Source: Vreelandella venusta
GTDB taxonomy: Bacteria > Pseudomonadota > Gammaproteobacteria > Pseudomonadales > Halomonadaceae
DNA length: 64,000 nucleotides
Assembly (NCBI RefSeq): GCF_007989605.1
Contig: NZ_BJUL01000002.1
Coordinates: forward strand, 1-64,000
Reading direction: 5' to 3'
Positions 26,611 through 38,011 of this stretch are shown one piece after another. The notes under the pieces are model-generated. The model saw nothing but the letters and a program-made list of their open reading frames with translations, made no database searches and was not told the origin of the DNA. Position 1 is the stretch's first letter; every line of letters begins with the position of its first letter. The position numbers and the translations under genes were made by a program.

Positions 26611-28269
26611 ATGCCAGCACTAAGGTCACTCAAACTTACTCCATGGCTGCCACTGCTCGTGATCGGCATCTGTCTTGGCTATGCCCTCACCGTGCTTACT
26701 CGGCTACCTTGGTGGACACTATTTTTCACAGCCGCCGTGTGGCTAGGTTGTGGTATCAAGTTGCGCTGGGGAGCACCGCAAAACGCCCGCTACCGCCCGA
26801 TGTGGCCTTGGTCGCTGGCACCGCTCAGCTTACTAGGCATTTATGTCTACTTAGCCGATAGCTTTGGCAACGTTGATTTAGGTGCGGTGTTTTTCCACCT
26901 TCAGGCGGGCATGGCCGAACATGGCGGTGCTGAAAAAATGATCACTGCCGTTATTTACACAGTGAGCGTCATCGCAGTGCTGGCATCCGTTACCTGGATC
27001 ACTCGGCATGATCAGCGATGGCGGCTCACTGATCGCTTCGTTGCCCTCCTCTTATTGGCCGCAAATCCAATGCTTTACGGCTTAGGGCAGCGCAGCGCAG
27101 CCATCGTAACGGATGATGGTGCTTGGCTAGATCGCCGTTACGTGCCGCCGCCTACGGTCACTCAAGCTAATGCTAATGCGCCAAACCTGCTGGTCATGTA
27201 CCTGGAAAGCATTGAGCGTACGTATAGCAATGAACTATTTGGTGATGCTTATGCTGACTTAACCGCGTTAGGCGAACGCGGGCTGGTCTTTGAAGGTATT
27301 CAACAAATGGAAAACACCGGCTGGACCATGGCGGGCATGATTGCTAGCCAGTGTGGCGTGCCGCTGATGCCTGCGGGACTTTTGCACGACAGCCAGTTCG
27401 AGCCGCTTTCCAAAGTAGTTCCCGGCGTCGATTGCCTGGGTGATGTGCTAGCGGCTCAAGGCTATCGACTTAGCTATTTGGGTGGAGCGAGTGCTCAATT
27501 TGCTGGTAAAGGGCTTTTCTATCGCGGCCATCAGTTTGATACGGTAAAGGGCAAGGAAGAGCTGTCAGCGGAACTCGAGGACCCAGAGTACCTAAATAGC
27601 TGGGGTCTATACGATGATACGCTTTACGATTTTACTGTGGATGAGATTCGTCGCTTAAGTGAGCAAGATGACGGCCCATGGGCAGTGGTGAATCTCAGCA
27701 TTGCTGGTCACGCCCCTAATGGCTTTCCCTCCCAGACATGTATAGATCGTCAGGGCGAATTCGATGGTCAAGATATCTTATATTCGGTGAAATGTTCAGC
27801 AAGCCAGGCACGTGACCTTATTGAGCGTCTTGAACAAGAAGGCCTGCTCGAAAATACATTGGTTGTCGTGCTCAGCGACCACCTTACGATGCGAGTATCC
27901 GTTTGGGATCAGCTGACAACACTAGATCGAGACAATACGCTGATCATGCTGGGCGCAGACATCACGCCGTTGACGGTGCGTCGGGGAGCGACAATGTTAG
28001 ACGTATTCCCGACTATTTTGGATGCTATGGATCTCCCCCTGAGCGGTAACCGTGCAGGGCTTGGAGCATCTCTACTTAGCAGTCAACCAACGCTGGTTGA
28101 AACGCATGGGCTTGAGGTGCTTAACGAGCGGCTCCGGGAAGAGACCGCATTACAGCACCGTCTTTGGGAAGGACTAACCCCTCAACGGCGCGCCCCCCAA
28201 ACAAGCGCCGACCAACAGGTCATAGAAACGCCTGCTGATCAGGCTGATGAAGTCGAGATTATGCGCTAA
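26611..28269 (+). CDS. OpgB/MdoB-like phosphoglycerol transferase, sulfatase fold
   Basis: The 552-residue protein has about five N-terminal transmembrane helices (residues 10-165) and a periplasmic sulfatase-type domain. NLLVMYLESIERTYSNE carries the first metal ligand, and TGWTMAGMIASQCGVPL holds the presumed Thr nucleophile. GYRLSYLGGASAQFAGKGLF, WGLYDDTLYDF and VVVLSDHLTM complete the match to E. coli OpgB, which transfers phosphoglycerol from phosphatidylglycerol to osmoregulated glucans. Position within the LPS cluster suggests it could instead decorate the core; sequence does not separate these options. Its end overlaps waaF convergently by 11 bases. Confidence 0.82.
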   Translation: MPALRSLKLTPWLPLLVIGICLGYALTVLTRLPWWTLFFTAAVWLGCGIKLRWGAPQNARYRPMWPWSLAPLSLLGIYVYLADSFGNVDLGAVFFHLQAGMAEHGGAEKMITAVIYTVSVIAVLASVTWITRHDQRWRLTDRFVALLLLAANPMLYGLGQRSAAIVTDDGAWLDRRYVPPPTVTQANANAPNLLVMYLESIERTYSNELFGDAYADLTALGERGLVFEGIQQMENTGWTMAGMIASQCGVPLMPAGLLHDSQFEPLSKVVPGVDCLGDVLAAQGYRLSYLGGASAQFAGKGLFYRGHQFDTVKGKEELSAELEDPEYLNSWGLYDDTLYDFTVDEIRRLSEQDDGPWAVVNLSIAGHAPNGFPSQTCIDRQGEFDGQDILYSVKCSASQARDLIERLEQEGLLENTLVVVLSDHLTMRVSVWDQLTTLDRDNTLIMLGADITPLTVRRGATMLDVFPTILDAMDLPLSGNRAGLGASLLSSQPTLVETHGLEVLNERLREETALQHRLWEGLTPQRRAPQTSADQQVIETPADQADEVEIMR

Positions 28270-29305
28270 CGTTAGCGCCGTTAGCACGTTGACTATCGGC
28301 TCTCATCGCTCGATACACTTGCTCTACATCTAAATCATTCAGACAGTTGGTATGCCCCAGCGGGCAGGTACGCTTAAAGCAAGGTGAGCAGGAAAGCGCC
28401 AAATAGTGAATGGCAGCATTGTCGGTTAAGGGTGGGGTATATCTAGGCGATGAAGAGCCGTATAAAGCGTGAATACGCACGCCTACCGCGGCGGCAACGT
28501 GCATTAAGCCCGAATCGTTGGTAACCACCTGACGGCAGTCTGCCAACAGGTCTACCGCATCCGCCAATTGGGTTTTGCCGCATAAGTTATGCGCGTGGGG
28601 CAACCCTTTCACAATGCTTTCTCCAGCGGCATGATCTTTCGGCCCGCCAAGCACACGCACCTCAAACCCATCCTTAACCAGTTGCACTGCTAACGCATGG
28701 AAATAGTCTAACGGCCACTGTTTAGCGGGCCCGTACTCCGCTCCGGGCATCATACCGATAGCGGGACGTGACGATAGCGCGTGAGCAAGGCGTAAATTGA
28801 CCAAATTATTTCGATCAATTGTTAAACGTGGTGTAGGGATCTCAAACTCGCCTTGGATAGCTTCTTCCAGTGGAAGGCCCAGCGAAACAAATCGCTTAAC
28901 CGTTTGATCCAATACCTGCTTATCCAGCTTGCGGCGCTCTTTCAATAAGCCGTAACGGTGCTCACCTAAAAAGCCGATACGCTCGGGAATACGCGCCATA
29001 AAGGGAACTAGCGCCGCTTTCCAAGAGCGTGGCAGAACAATGGCACGATCAAAGCGTCCTCGTAAGCGGACAGCCAGCTCACGACGGCTGGCAAGACCAA
29101 ATTCACCATGCCCCACTGCCAATGGAAGCACCTCGTCTACCTCAGGCATACGCTCTAGAATAGGTTGTGACCATTCAGGAGCGACCACCCCAAGGGTTGC
29201 CCCTGGGTGACGGTTTTTCAAGGTCATAAACAGGCTTTGCGCCATCACCATATCGCCGACCCACGAAGGGCCGACCACCAATATGCGCTTGGCAGAGTTA
29301 GCCAT
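28259..29305 (-). CDS. waaF: ADP-heptose:LPS heptosyltransferase II
   Basis: This GT9 enzyme adds the second heptose of the inner core. The N-terminal [21 protein letters not shown] and the central [23 protein letters not shown] are family marks. [33 protein letters not shown] is the donor-binding region, and [20 protein letters not shown] is the Cys-rich C-terminal segment typical of WaaF. The 348-residue length is normal. The start overlaps the hldD stop by eight bases, so hldD-waaF form an operon, as in E. coli. Confidence 0.94.
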   Translation of the reverse strand: MANSAKRILVVGPSWVGDMVMAQSLFMTLKNRHPGATLGVVAPEWSQPILERMPEVDEVLPLAVGHGEFGLASRRELAVRLRGRFDRAIVLPRSWKAALVPFMARIPERIGFLGEHRYGLLKERRKLDKQVLDQTVKRFVSLGLPLEEAIQGEFEIPTPRLTIDRNNLVNLRLAHALSSRPAIGMMPGAEYGPAKQWPLDYFHALAVQLVKDGFEVRVLGGPKDHAAGESIVKGLPHAHNLCGKTQLADAVDLLADCRQVVTNDSGLMHVAAAVGVRIHALYGSSSPRYTPPLTDNAAIHYLALSCSPCFKRTCPLGHTNCLNDLDVEQVYRAMRADSQRANGANVSA

Positions 29306-30254
29306 TTAGCCACTCCAAGTAGGCTTTCACACCCTGGGCAACGGTTTTGAACTCAACATCGCAACCAGAAGCACGCAGATTGCTGATATCTGCACGAGTG
29401 TAACTCTGATAGCGTCCTTTTAGTTCTTCAGGAAAAGGTATGTAGTCAATTTCACCCTGCCCATAAAAGCCAATGACAGCCTCACCAATAGCTTTGAATG
29501 GCTCTGCCCGACCGGTGCCCAGATTAAAAATACCGGACGCATGAGGATTATCTAAGAACCACAGATTGACATCGACCACATCGCCAACGAAAACGAAGTC
29601 GCGACTCTGCATGCCCGCCTCATAACCGCCGTACGCCCCAAACAGCTTTAACGTTTCACCATTGCGAATTTGTAAATGGTTATGGTAGGCCACACTCGCC
29701 ATCTTGCCCTTATGTTGTTCACGGGGGCCATAAACATTGAAGTAGCGAAAGCCAACTACTTGTGTCGTCAACTCATCCCAGCGAGAGCGCACGTGCTGAT
29801 CAAACAGCAGTTTAGAGTAGCCATAGACGTTGAGCGGCTTTTCGTGCTCAGGCGCCTCTTTAAACACCTCACTACCGCCATAAGTAGCTGCTGATGATGC
29901 GTATAAAAATGGAATGCCTAACGCTTCACAGTAGTTAAGCAGCACTTTTGAGTACTCGAAGTTATTCTCCATCATGTAGTGCCCATCCCACTCCGTCGTA
30001 TCGGAGCACGCACCCTCATGGAAAATAGCATCAATGGTCGGCAAATCGACTGACTCACCTCGCAATGCAGCTTTAATTCGCGCTAGAAAATCATCTTTAT
30101 CCAGATAATCTGCCAGCGTGCAGTCAGCTAAATTGACGAACTTAGTGCCGTCACGTAGGTCATCAACCACCATCACATCATCGCGGCCACGAGCGTTCAG
30201 CGCTTTGACAATATTGGCGCCGATAAAACCGGCCCCGCCTGTTACAACGATCAT
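29298..30254 (-). CDS. hldD: ADP-L-glycero-D-manno-heptose 6-epimerase
   Basis: It inverts C6 of ADP-D,D-heptose to give the L,D form used for LPS core. This short-chain dehydrogenase has [19 protein letters not shown] as NADP-binding Rossmann motif, and [10 protein letters not shown] then [10 protein letters not shown] hold the catalytic Ser and Tyr-Lys. [19 protein letters not shown] and [22 protein letters not shown] are HldD-specific. The 318-residue length is close to the 310 of E. coli. With hldE and gmhB in the same region the ADP-heptose pathway is nearly complete; gmhA is not in the window. Confidence 0.95.
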   Translation of the reverse strand: MIVVTGGAGFIGANIVKALNARGRDDVMVVDDLRDGTKFVNLADCTLADYLDKDDFLARIKAALRGESVDLPTIDAIFHEGACSDTTEWDGHYMMENNFEYSKVLLNYCEALGIPFLYASSAATYGGSEVFKEAPEHEKPLNVYGYSKLLFDQHVRSRWDELTTQVVGFRYFNVYGPREQHKGKMASVAYHNHLQIRNGETLKLFGAYGGYEAGMQSRDFVFVGDVVDVNLWFLDNPHASGIFNLGTGRAEPFKAIGEAVIGFYGQGEIDYIPFPEELKGRYQSYTRADISNLRASGCDVEFKTVAQGVKAYLEWLNG

Positions 30255-30364
30255 CTCGTTCTCCTTACCAAAAGCGGCTCTGTTGGCTAACGTGCCTATA
30301 ACCTATCTCTCTGTGATTGTATACTTGACGGCCTATGAATTCATGGCCAACGGTGCTTTCCGCG
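30255..30364. promoter_or_regulatory. Divergent promoter region, hldD / glyQ
   Basis: Short divergent gap. TTGTATACTTGACGG near 30318 may contribute to a glyQ promoter. No T-box-like leader is visible, which is normal for a gammaproteobacterial glyQS operon. Confidence 0.35.
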
Positions 30365-31336
30365 ATGAGTGTCTCGACAAACCAATCGACACCCGATGTG
30401 TCGACCTTTCAAGGCTTGATCCTTGCTCTGCAACAATACTGGGCAGAACAGGGCTGTGTCATTCTCCAACCTCTCGATATGGAAGTCGGCGCGGGCACCT
30501 TCCACCCTGCCACCTTCCTACGAGCAATTGGTCCAGAAACCTGGAACGCGGCCTATGTGCAGCCTTCCCGTCGTCCGACAGACGGCCGCTACGGTGAAAA
30601 CCCCAACCGCCTACAGCACTATTACCAGTTTCAGGTGGTTATGAAACCATCGCCCAGCAATCTGCAGGATCTCTATTTAGGCTCATTAAAGCGCCTGGGG
30701 CTCGATCCTCTCGTCCATGACGTGCGCTTCGTGGAAGATAACTGGGAATCCCCTACCCTGGGTGCCTGGGGCCTTGGTTGGGAAGTATGGCTCAACGGCA
30801 TGGAAGTCACGCAGTTTACTTATTTCCAGCAGGCAGGCGGCATTGAATGTTACCCCGTTACTGGCGAGCTCACCTACGGGCTTGAGCGTCTCGCCATGTA
30901 CCTGCAAAACGTCGATAGCGTATATGACCTGGTATGGGCCATCGCCCCCGACGGCAGCAAGGTCAGCTATGGAGATGTTTATCTTCAGAATGAGCGTGAA
31001 CAGTCGGCGTATAATTTTGAGCATGCTGATGTTGAGCAGCTATTTGCCGCCTTTGACCACCAGGAAAAAGAGTGCAGCAAGCTCCTGGTAGCCAATCTGC
31101 CGCTGCCTGCCTACGAGCAAGTTCTGAAAGCGTCCCATACGTTTAATCTGTTAGATGCTCGTCATGCGATTTCCGTGACCGAACGTCAACGTTTCATTCT
31201 GCGCGTTCGCACCATGGCACGAAATGTTGCTACCGCCTATTTTGAGTCTCGCAAAGCAGAAGGATTCCCAATGGCGCCCGAAGCCCTACGCCGCGAACTG
31301 TTACAAGAACCACTCGCTGACCAGGGAGACGCATAA
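30365..31336 (+). CDS. glyQ: Glycyl-tRNA synthetase alpha subunit
   Basis: It is the catalytic-core subunit of the alpha2beta2 glycyl-tRNA synthetase, holding the glycyl-adenylate site. The protein has about 323 residues with [35 protein letters not shown] near the start. [31 protein letters not shown] and [35 protein letters not shown] follow. These agree closely with E. coli GlyQ. I use the ATG at 30365 over that at 30335 because homologues begin about ten residues before TFQGLI. Its stop overlaps the glyS start in TAATG. Confidence 0.96.
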   Translation: MSVSTNQSTPDVSTFQGLILALQQYWAEQGCVILQPLDMEVGAGTFHPATFLRAIGPETWNAAYVQPSRRPTDGRYGENPNRLQHYYQFQVVMKPSPSNLQDLYLGSLKRLGLDPLVHDVRFVEDNWESPTLGAWGLGWEVWLNGMEVTQFTYFQQAGGIECYPVTGELTYGLERLAMYLQNVDSVYDLVWAIAPDGSKVSYGDVYLQNEREQSAYNFEHADVEQLFAAFDHQEKECSKLLVANLPLPAYEQVLKASHTFNLLDARHAISVTERQRFILRVRTMARNVATAYFESRKAEGFPMAPEALRRELLQEPLADQGDA

Positions 31337-33402
31337 TGGCTGTTGATACACTTCTATTAGAACTAGGTGCCGAAGAGCTTCCTCCCGCTGCGCTAGATAC
31401 TCTTTCCGATGCATTTGCTGCCGGCATCGAAAAAGGCCTGCAAGAAGCCGAGTTCTCTTTCCAAAGCATCGCCGCTTACGCAACGCCTCGCCGTTTAGCA
31501 GTACAGGTTACCGGGCTTGCAGACAAGCAGCCTGACCGTGAGGTTGAGCGTCGTGGTCCTGCTCTAGCCGCTGCATTCAAAGACGGTGTGCCCACCAAAG
31601 CAGCCGAAGGTTTCGCGCGCTCTTGCGGCGTCAGCGTTGATGAGCTGATTCATTTAGAAACCGATAAAGGTACTTGGCTTGGTTTCCGCGAACAGCAGCA
31701 AGGCGAGACTGTACAAGCGCTGCTGCCAGAGATGATTGGCAAAACGCTACAGTCACTACCAGTGCCTAAAAATATGCGCTGGGGATCGTCACGCGTTGAG
31801 TTTTCCCGACCTGTTCACTGGCTGGTTGCCCTGTATGGTAGCGACGTCATTGCCGCAGAAGCGCTTGGCCTTCAGGCTAGCCGTACGACCTTTGGCCACC
31901 GCTTCCATGCGCCAGATGCCATACAGCTTCAACATGCCGATGACTACCTAGCCGTACTGGAAAATGCCTACGTCCTAGCCGATCGCCAGCGGCGCCGCGA
32001 ACGCATCCGTGAACAGGTATTAGCGGAAGCTGAGGTTCAAGAAGCCAGTGCTGTCATCGACGAAGAGCTGTTAGTAGAAGTCAGCGGGTTGGTCGAGTGG
32101 CCAGTCGCATTAACCGGCAGCTTCGATGAACGCTTTTTGGAAGTGCCCGCCGAGTGCTTGATCTCGTCCATGAAGGCTAACCAAAAGTACTTTCACCTAT
32201 TGGATGACCAAGGCAAGCTGAAACCGCTGTTCATTACTATTTCGAACATCGACAGCACTGATCCGCAACAGGTGATTTCCGGCAATGAAAAGGTCATTCG
32301 CCCACGCCTGGCCGACGCGGCCTTCTTCTACGAAACTGACCGGAAACGTACTCTTGCCTCACGTATTCCTCAGTTGGAAAGCGTGGTATTCCAACAACAG
32401 TTAGGTACGTTGGCTGACAAGGCGCGTCGCAGCACCGCCGTAGCGACCTATATTGCCGAGCACATTAATGCAGATGTGAGCCATGCCCAGCGCGCAGTGG
32501 CACTTGCCAAGTGTGATCTGGTCACCGAGATGGTACTCGAATTCCCAGAGCTTCAGGGCATCATGGGCCGCTATTATGCCGACCAGGATGGTGAGCCAGC
32601 TGACGTTGCCCAGGCATTAGAAGAGCAGTACCTGCCCCGCTTTGCCAATGACGACATTCCACAAAGCCTTGTAGGCCAAGCGCTCGCATTGGCTGACCGT
32701 CTAGATACCCTGGTGGGTATCTTTGGCATTGGCCAACGCCCAACCGGCGCAAAGGATCCGTTTGCTCTGCGCCGTGCTTCTATTGGTGTGTTAAACATTC
32801 TGGTTAAAGGTCAGCTTAATTTAGACCTTCGTGAGTTGCTCAGCGTAGCCGCTGAACAGCACCAAGGCCTGCCCAAGGCAGAAGGCTTGGTAGAAGACGT
32901 CTTGACCTACATGCTAGACCGCTTCCGCGCCTGGGGCCAAGAAGAAGGCATTAGTGCTGAAATGTACTTGGCAGTACGCGCTCGTCCAGTAACTAAACCG
33001 CTGGATTTTGCTCGCCGCTTACGTGCCGTGAAAGCCTTTGCTCAACGGGAAGAAGCCGCTGCTTTGGCTGCCGCGAACAAGCGGGTTTCTAATATCCTCA
33101 GCAAGCAAGAACACAATGGTAGTACCCAGGTTGATCAGAGTCTGCTTCAGGAGGACGCGGAGAAGACGTTGTTCAATGCAGTAGCGGCCAGTCAGCAACA
33201 AGTGGCTCCGCTATTTTCAGCTGGCGACTACCAGCAGGCACTAGACGCGCTGGCAACGCTACGTGAACCTGTCGATGCCTTTTTCGATCAGGTAATGGTC
33301 ATGGCCGATGACAATGCTGTTCGCCATAACCGCTTAGCACTGCTTGCCAGCCTGCAAGCACTATTCCTCGAGGTGGCGGATATTTCTCAGCTACCGCAAT
33401 AA
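31336..33402 (+). CDS. glyS: Glycyl-tRNA synthetase beta subunit
   Basis: This subunit recognises and positions tRNA-Gly. The 688-residue length matches E. coli (689). LLLELGAEELPPAAL opens the protein. MRWGSSRVEFSRPVHWLVALYG, ECLISSMKANQKYFHLLDDQGKL and GNEKVIRPRLADAAFFYETDRK are the conserved N-terminal and central blocks. RPTGAKDPFALRRASIGVL marks the HD-like region, and the C-terminal helical anticodon-binding domain ends near VMADDNAVRHNRLALL. It is coupled to glyQ and followed by a strong terminator. Confidence 0.97.
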   Translation: MAVDTLLLELGAEELPPAALDTLSDAFAAGIEKGLQEAEFSFQSIAAYATPRRLAVQVTGLADKQPDREVERRGPALAAAFKDGVPTKAAEGFARSCGVSVDELIHLETDKGTWLGFREQQQGETVQALLPEMIGKTLQSLPVPKNMRWGSSRVEFSRPVHWLVALYGSDVIAAEALGLQASRTTFGHRFHAPDAIQLQHADDYLAVLENAYVLADRQRRRERIREQVLAEAEVQEASAVIDEELLVEVSGLVEWPVALTGSFDERFLEVPAECLISSMKANQKYFHLLDDQGKLKPLFITISNIDSTDPQQVISGNEKVIRPRLADAAFFYETDRKRTLASRIPQLESVVFQQQLGTLADKARRSTAVATYIAEHINADVSHAQRAVALAKCDLVTEMVLEFPELQGIMGRYYADQDGEPADVAQALEEQYLPRFANDDIPQSLVGQALALADRLDTLVGIFGIGQRPTGAKDPFALRRASIGVLNILVKGQLNLDLRELLSVAAEQHQGLPKAEGLVEDVLTYMLDRFRAWGQEEGISAEMYLAVRARPVTKPLDFARRLRAVKAFAQREEAAALAAANKRVSNILSKQEHNGSTQVDQSLLQEDAEKTLFNAVAASQQQVAPLFSAGDYQQALDALATLREPVDAFFDQVMVMADDNAVRHNRLALLASLQALFLEVADISQLPQ

Positions 33403-33440
33403 GTACCGGCACCGCTATCGGTTCGCCCAGGTAATAACAC

Positions 33441-33470
33441 AGCCCGGCTCTCGTAAGCCGGGCTTTTTTC
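33441..33470 (+). terminator. Intrinsic terminator of glyQS
   Basis: AGCCCGGCT (33441-33449) pairs with AGCCGGGCT (33456-33464) and is followed by a run of T. Confidence 0.9.
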
Positions 33471-33530
33471 GCCCACCCTATTTGTCTAGCCTCTCCCGAT
33501 CAGACTAAACTCGGTGTTACGCCGACTATG

Positions 33531-33546
33531 TGTTTCACGTGAAACA
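33531..33546. other. parS: parS site 1, TGTTTCACGTGAAACA
   Basis: Exact 16-bp palindrome matching the consensus chromosomal parS bound by ParB. It lies in the gap between glyS and gmhB. Sites like this seed ParB-CTP clamps and load SMC for origin segregation. One of four identical copies within 4 kb. Confidence 0.92.
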
Positions 33547-33608
33547 CTGGCCATGACTATGTACTCATTACTCGATAAGAATACAGAGATGTGCGAATAA
33601 GGAACTTT

Positions 33609-34163
33609 ATGATCTCGGCCAACCAACTGGTGATACTAGATCGTGATGGGGTCATTAATCACGATTCCGATGCTTATATTAAATCACTAGAAGAATGGAT
33701 CCCCTACCCTTCCGCAATCGATGCCATTGTTCAACTCAACAAGGCGGGGTATAGCGTGGCAATAGCGACCAATCAGTCGGGTATTGCACGGGGCTATTAC
33801 GATGAGGAAACACTCCATTCAATGCATGAGCGCTTAACGGAACTGGTTGAGGCGAAAGGTGGACGTATTGCCCACATCGCTTACTGCCCTCACGGCCCCG
33901 ATGATCAATGCGCTTGCCGAAAACCCTTACCAGGATTGCTTTTGCAAATTCAGCAGCAATTAGCAATGGAGAGCCTCGCTGGCAGCTGGATGGTCGGCGA
34001 CAGCCTACGAGATCTTGAAGCGGGTGAATCAGTAGGATGTCACTCAGTACTGGTTCGAACAGGCAAAGGAGAGCAAACGCTAGCTAATCATACTAATCTT
34101 GAAAGCACGCTTATTTTTCCAGATCTAGCAGCATTTACGGATTGGCTATGCCAACAGCAGTAA
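33609..34163 (+). CDS. gmhB: D-glycero-beta-D-manno-heptose-1,7-bisphosphate 7-phosphatase
   Basis: This HAD-family phosphatase dephosphorylates heptose 1,7-bisphosphate between the two HldE reactions. LVILDRDGVINHDSDAYIKS carries the two catalytic Asp near residue 11. ATNQSGIARGYYDEETLHSMH is motif II, the zinc-binding cysteines lie in YCPHGPDDQCACRKP, and WMVGDSLRDLEAGESVGC is motif IV. The ATG at 33609 follows AAGGA by five bases and gives 184 residues; the frame is open to a GTG at 33591. gmhB after glyQS is the Pseudomonas order. Confidence 0.94.
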   Translation: MISANQLVILDRDGVINHDSDAYIKSLEEWIPYPSAIDAIVQLNKAGYSVAIATNQSGIARGYYDEETLHSMHERLTELVEAKGGRIAHIAYCPHGPDDQCACRKPLPGLLLQIQQQLAMESLAGSWMVGDSLRDLEAGESVGCHSVLVRTGKGEQTLANHTNLESTLIFPDLAAFTDWLCQQQ

Positions 34164-34224
34164 TAGGGTTTCTTCCTTCCGCTCTTTCCGCTCTTTCCTC
34201 CCTATCTATCTAGCCACGTAAAAA

Positions 34225-34257
34225 AACGCCGCGCCCATTTAATTCAGGCGCGGCGTT
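34225..34257. terminator. Bidirectional terminator between gmhB and gyrB
   Basis: AACGCCGCGCC (34225-34235) pairs with GGCGCGGCGTT (34247-34257). An A-run lies on the left and a T-rich run on the right, so it can end both convergent transcripts. Confidence 0.88.
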
Positions 34258-34313
34258 ATATTTTTCATCTAACTGAGTTCATTAGTGCCTAGTTCGGTGC
34301 GTAGTGCCCGCAC

Positions 34314-34329
34314 TGTTTCACGTGAAACA
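34314..34329. other. parS: parS site 2, TGTTTCACGTGAAACA
   Basis: Identical to site 1. It lies just beyond the gyrB stop codon in the gmhB-gyrB gap. Confidence 0.92.
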
Positions 34330-34343
34330 CACTGATAAACACA

Positions 34344-36803
<2,460 letters not shown>

Positions 36804-37907
36804 CTACCCGCCCGGCAGTAATTGGCTTAACCCTAAATTGGACTGTTTCACGTGAAACATCCCAACATCTGTTGAGGGTTTCCATATACCACGAAGCGCG
36901 GAGGGTTCGACGCTTGTAATAAATGCCTGACACTGCATTTTTTCGAGCAAACTACAGAACCGACCTTGGTGCGTGCTATCTAGCTCCGCGGGTAAATCGT
37001 CGATTAAGTAAATGCAGTGTCGTTGTGTGGTACTTTCCAGAAGCCGCCCCTGGGCAAGCTTTAATGCACTAACCACCAGCTTTTGCTGGCCTCTGGAAAG
37101 GACTTCAACAGCAGGCTGCTTGTTTAACCTGATTCGCAAGTCTGCTCGCTGTGGCCCCTGTTGGGTAAAACCCATCTGCTGATCCGCTTGGCGGCTATCC
37201 TGCAAAACATCCGCGAGATCGCGCTGCTTATCCCAGCCTCTTGCATAACGAAGCGTTAAACCGGGTAGAGAGATCAGTTCTTTTAAGGTCTCGTCGAATA
37301 CCGGTAAGAACTCGCTGAACCATGCCTGCCGGAGTGCGTCCATCTGCTCCCCCCAGGTAGCTAACTCATACTCCCATACCGCTATTTCGCTTGGGACTAT
37401 TCTACCACGCCTAAGGAGTGCATTCCGATGTTTCACCGCGCGACGCGTTCGTCTCCATGCGTCGAGGAAGGAGTGTTTCACGTGAAACACTCCCCAATCC
37501 AAAAACTCTCTGCGGCCCGCAGGCGATCCTTCGAGAAGGCGAAAGGCATCTGGATTTATGAGTTGCAACGGCATAGCTTCGACCAGCTCGGCCAAGCGGA
37601 CGCCTTTCTCTCCACGCAAACGTAGCTCTAGCTCGCGCTGAGCGCGCATCCTCCTCACACCAAGCGTAACCTCTGGATCTCCCGCTAAACGCCCGTAGAG
37701 CGTCATATAGGGCGCCTCAGACTGTATAGCATGTTTAAGCTGCCGAGTCCGAAAAGAGCGCCCCATTCCTAAAATATGAATACCTTCCAGCAGGCTAGTT
37801 TTACCACTGCCATTAACGCCGTATATCACATTAATACGGGAGGCAGGGCACATCTCAACTGGCGCTAAATTACGCAGTCCCTGAAGATTTAATCGAGACA
37901 CACTCAT
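36804..37907 (-). CDS. recF: DNA replication and repair protein RecF
   Basis: RecF loads RecA at single-strand gaps with RecO and RecR and is an SMC-like ATPase. NVIYGVNGSGKTSLLEGIHILGMGRSFR near residue 28 is Walker A, LSRGQQKLVVSALKLAQG is the signature motif, and CIYLIDDLPAELD is Walker B. The ATG at 37907 gives 367 residues, a little longer than E. coli (357). Two identical parS palindromes lie inside the gene and are translated as FHVKH and FHVKQ. The first falls where other RecF proteins have LDWGCFH, so the coding sequence accommodates the site. Confidence 0.95.
   Translation of the reverse strand: MSVSRLNLQGLRNLAPVEMCPASRINVIYGVNGSGKTSLLEGIHILGMGRSFRTRQLKHAIQSEAPYMTLYGRLAGDPEVTLGVRRMRAQRELELRLRGEKGVRLAELVEAMPLQLINPDAFRLLEGSPAGRREFLDWGVFHVKHSFLDAWRRTRRAVKHRNALLRRGRIVPSEIAVWEYELATWGEQMDALRQAWFSEFLPVFDETLKELISLPGLTLRYARGWDKQRDLADVLQDSRQADQQMGFTQQGPQRADLRIRLNKQPAVEVLSRGQQKLVVSALKLAQGRLLESTTQRHCIYLIDDLPAELDSTHQGRFCSLLEKMQCQAFITSVEPSALRGIWKPSTDVGMFHVKQSNLGLSQLLPGG
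36844..36859. other. parS: parS site 3, inside recF 3' end
   Basis: TGTTTCACGTGAAACA, identical to the others, read through as FHVKQ in the last 25 residues of RecF. Confidence 0.9.
37474..37489. other. parS: parS site 4, inside recF
   Basis: TGTTTCACGTGAAACA, identical to the others, encoding VFHVKH within RecF next to DWG. It is the site closest to dnaA. Confidence 0.9.
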
Positions 37908-37950
37908 TAACAACTGCCAGCGAATAAGAGCATAAAACCTGCCATCCTTT

Positions 37951-37990
37951 AAAACGCGAAAACGGCGCTTCTGCCATCAGAAGCGCCGCC
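37951..37990 (-). terminator. Terminator-like hairpin between dnaN and recF
   Basis: CGGCGCTTCTG (37963-37973) pairs with CAGAAGCGCCG (37978-37988) around a four-base loop. On the minus strand it is followed by TTTTCGCGTTTT, so it may partly end the dnaA-dnaN transcript before recF. Confidence 0.7.
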
Positions 37991-38011
37991 CTCTTTAACC
38001 ACTTATCGCAG

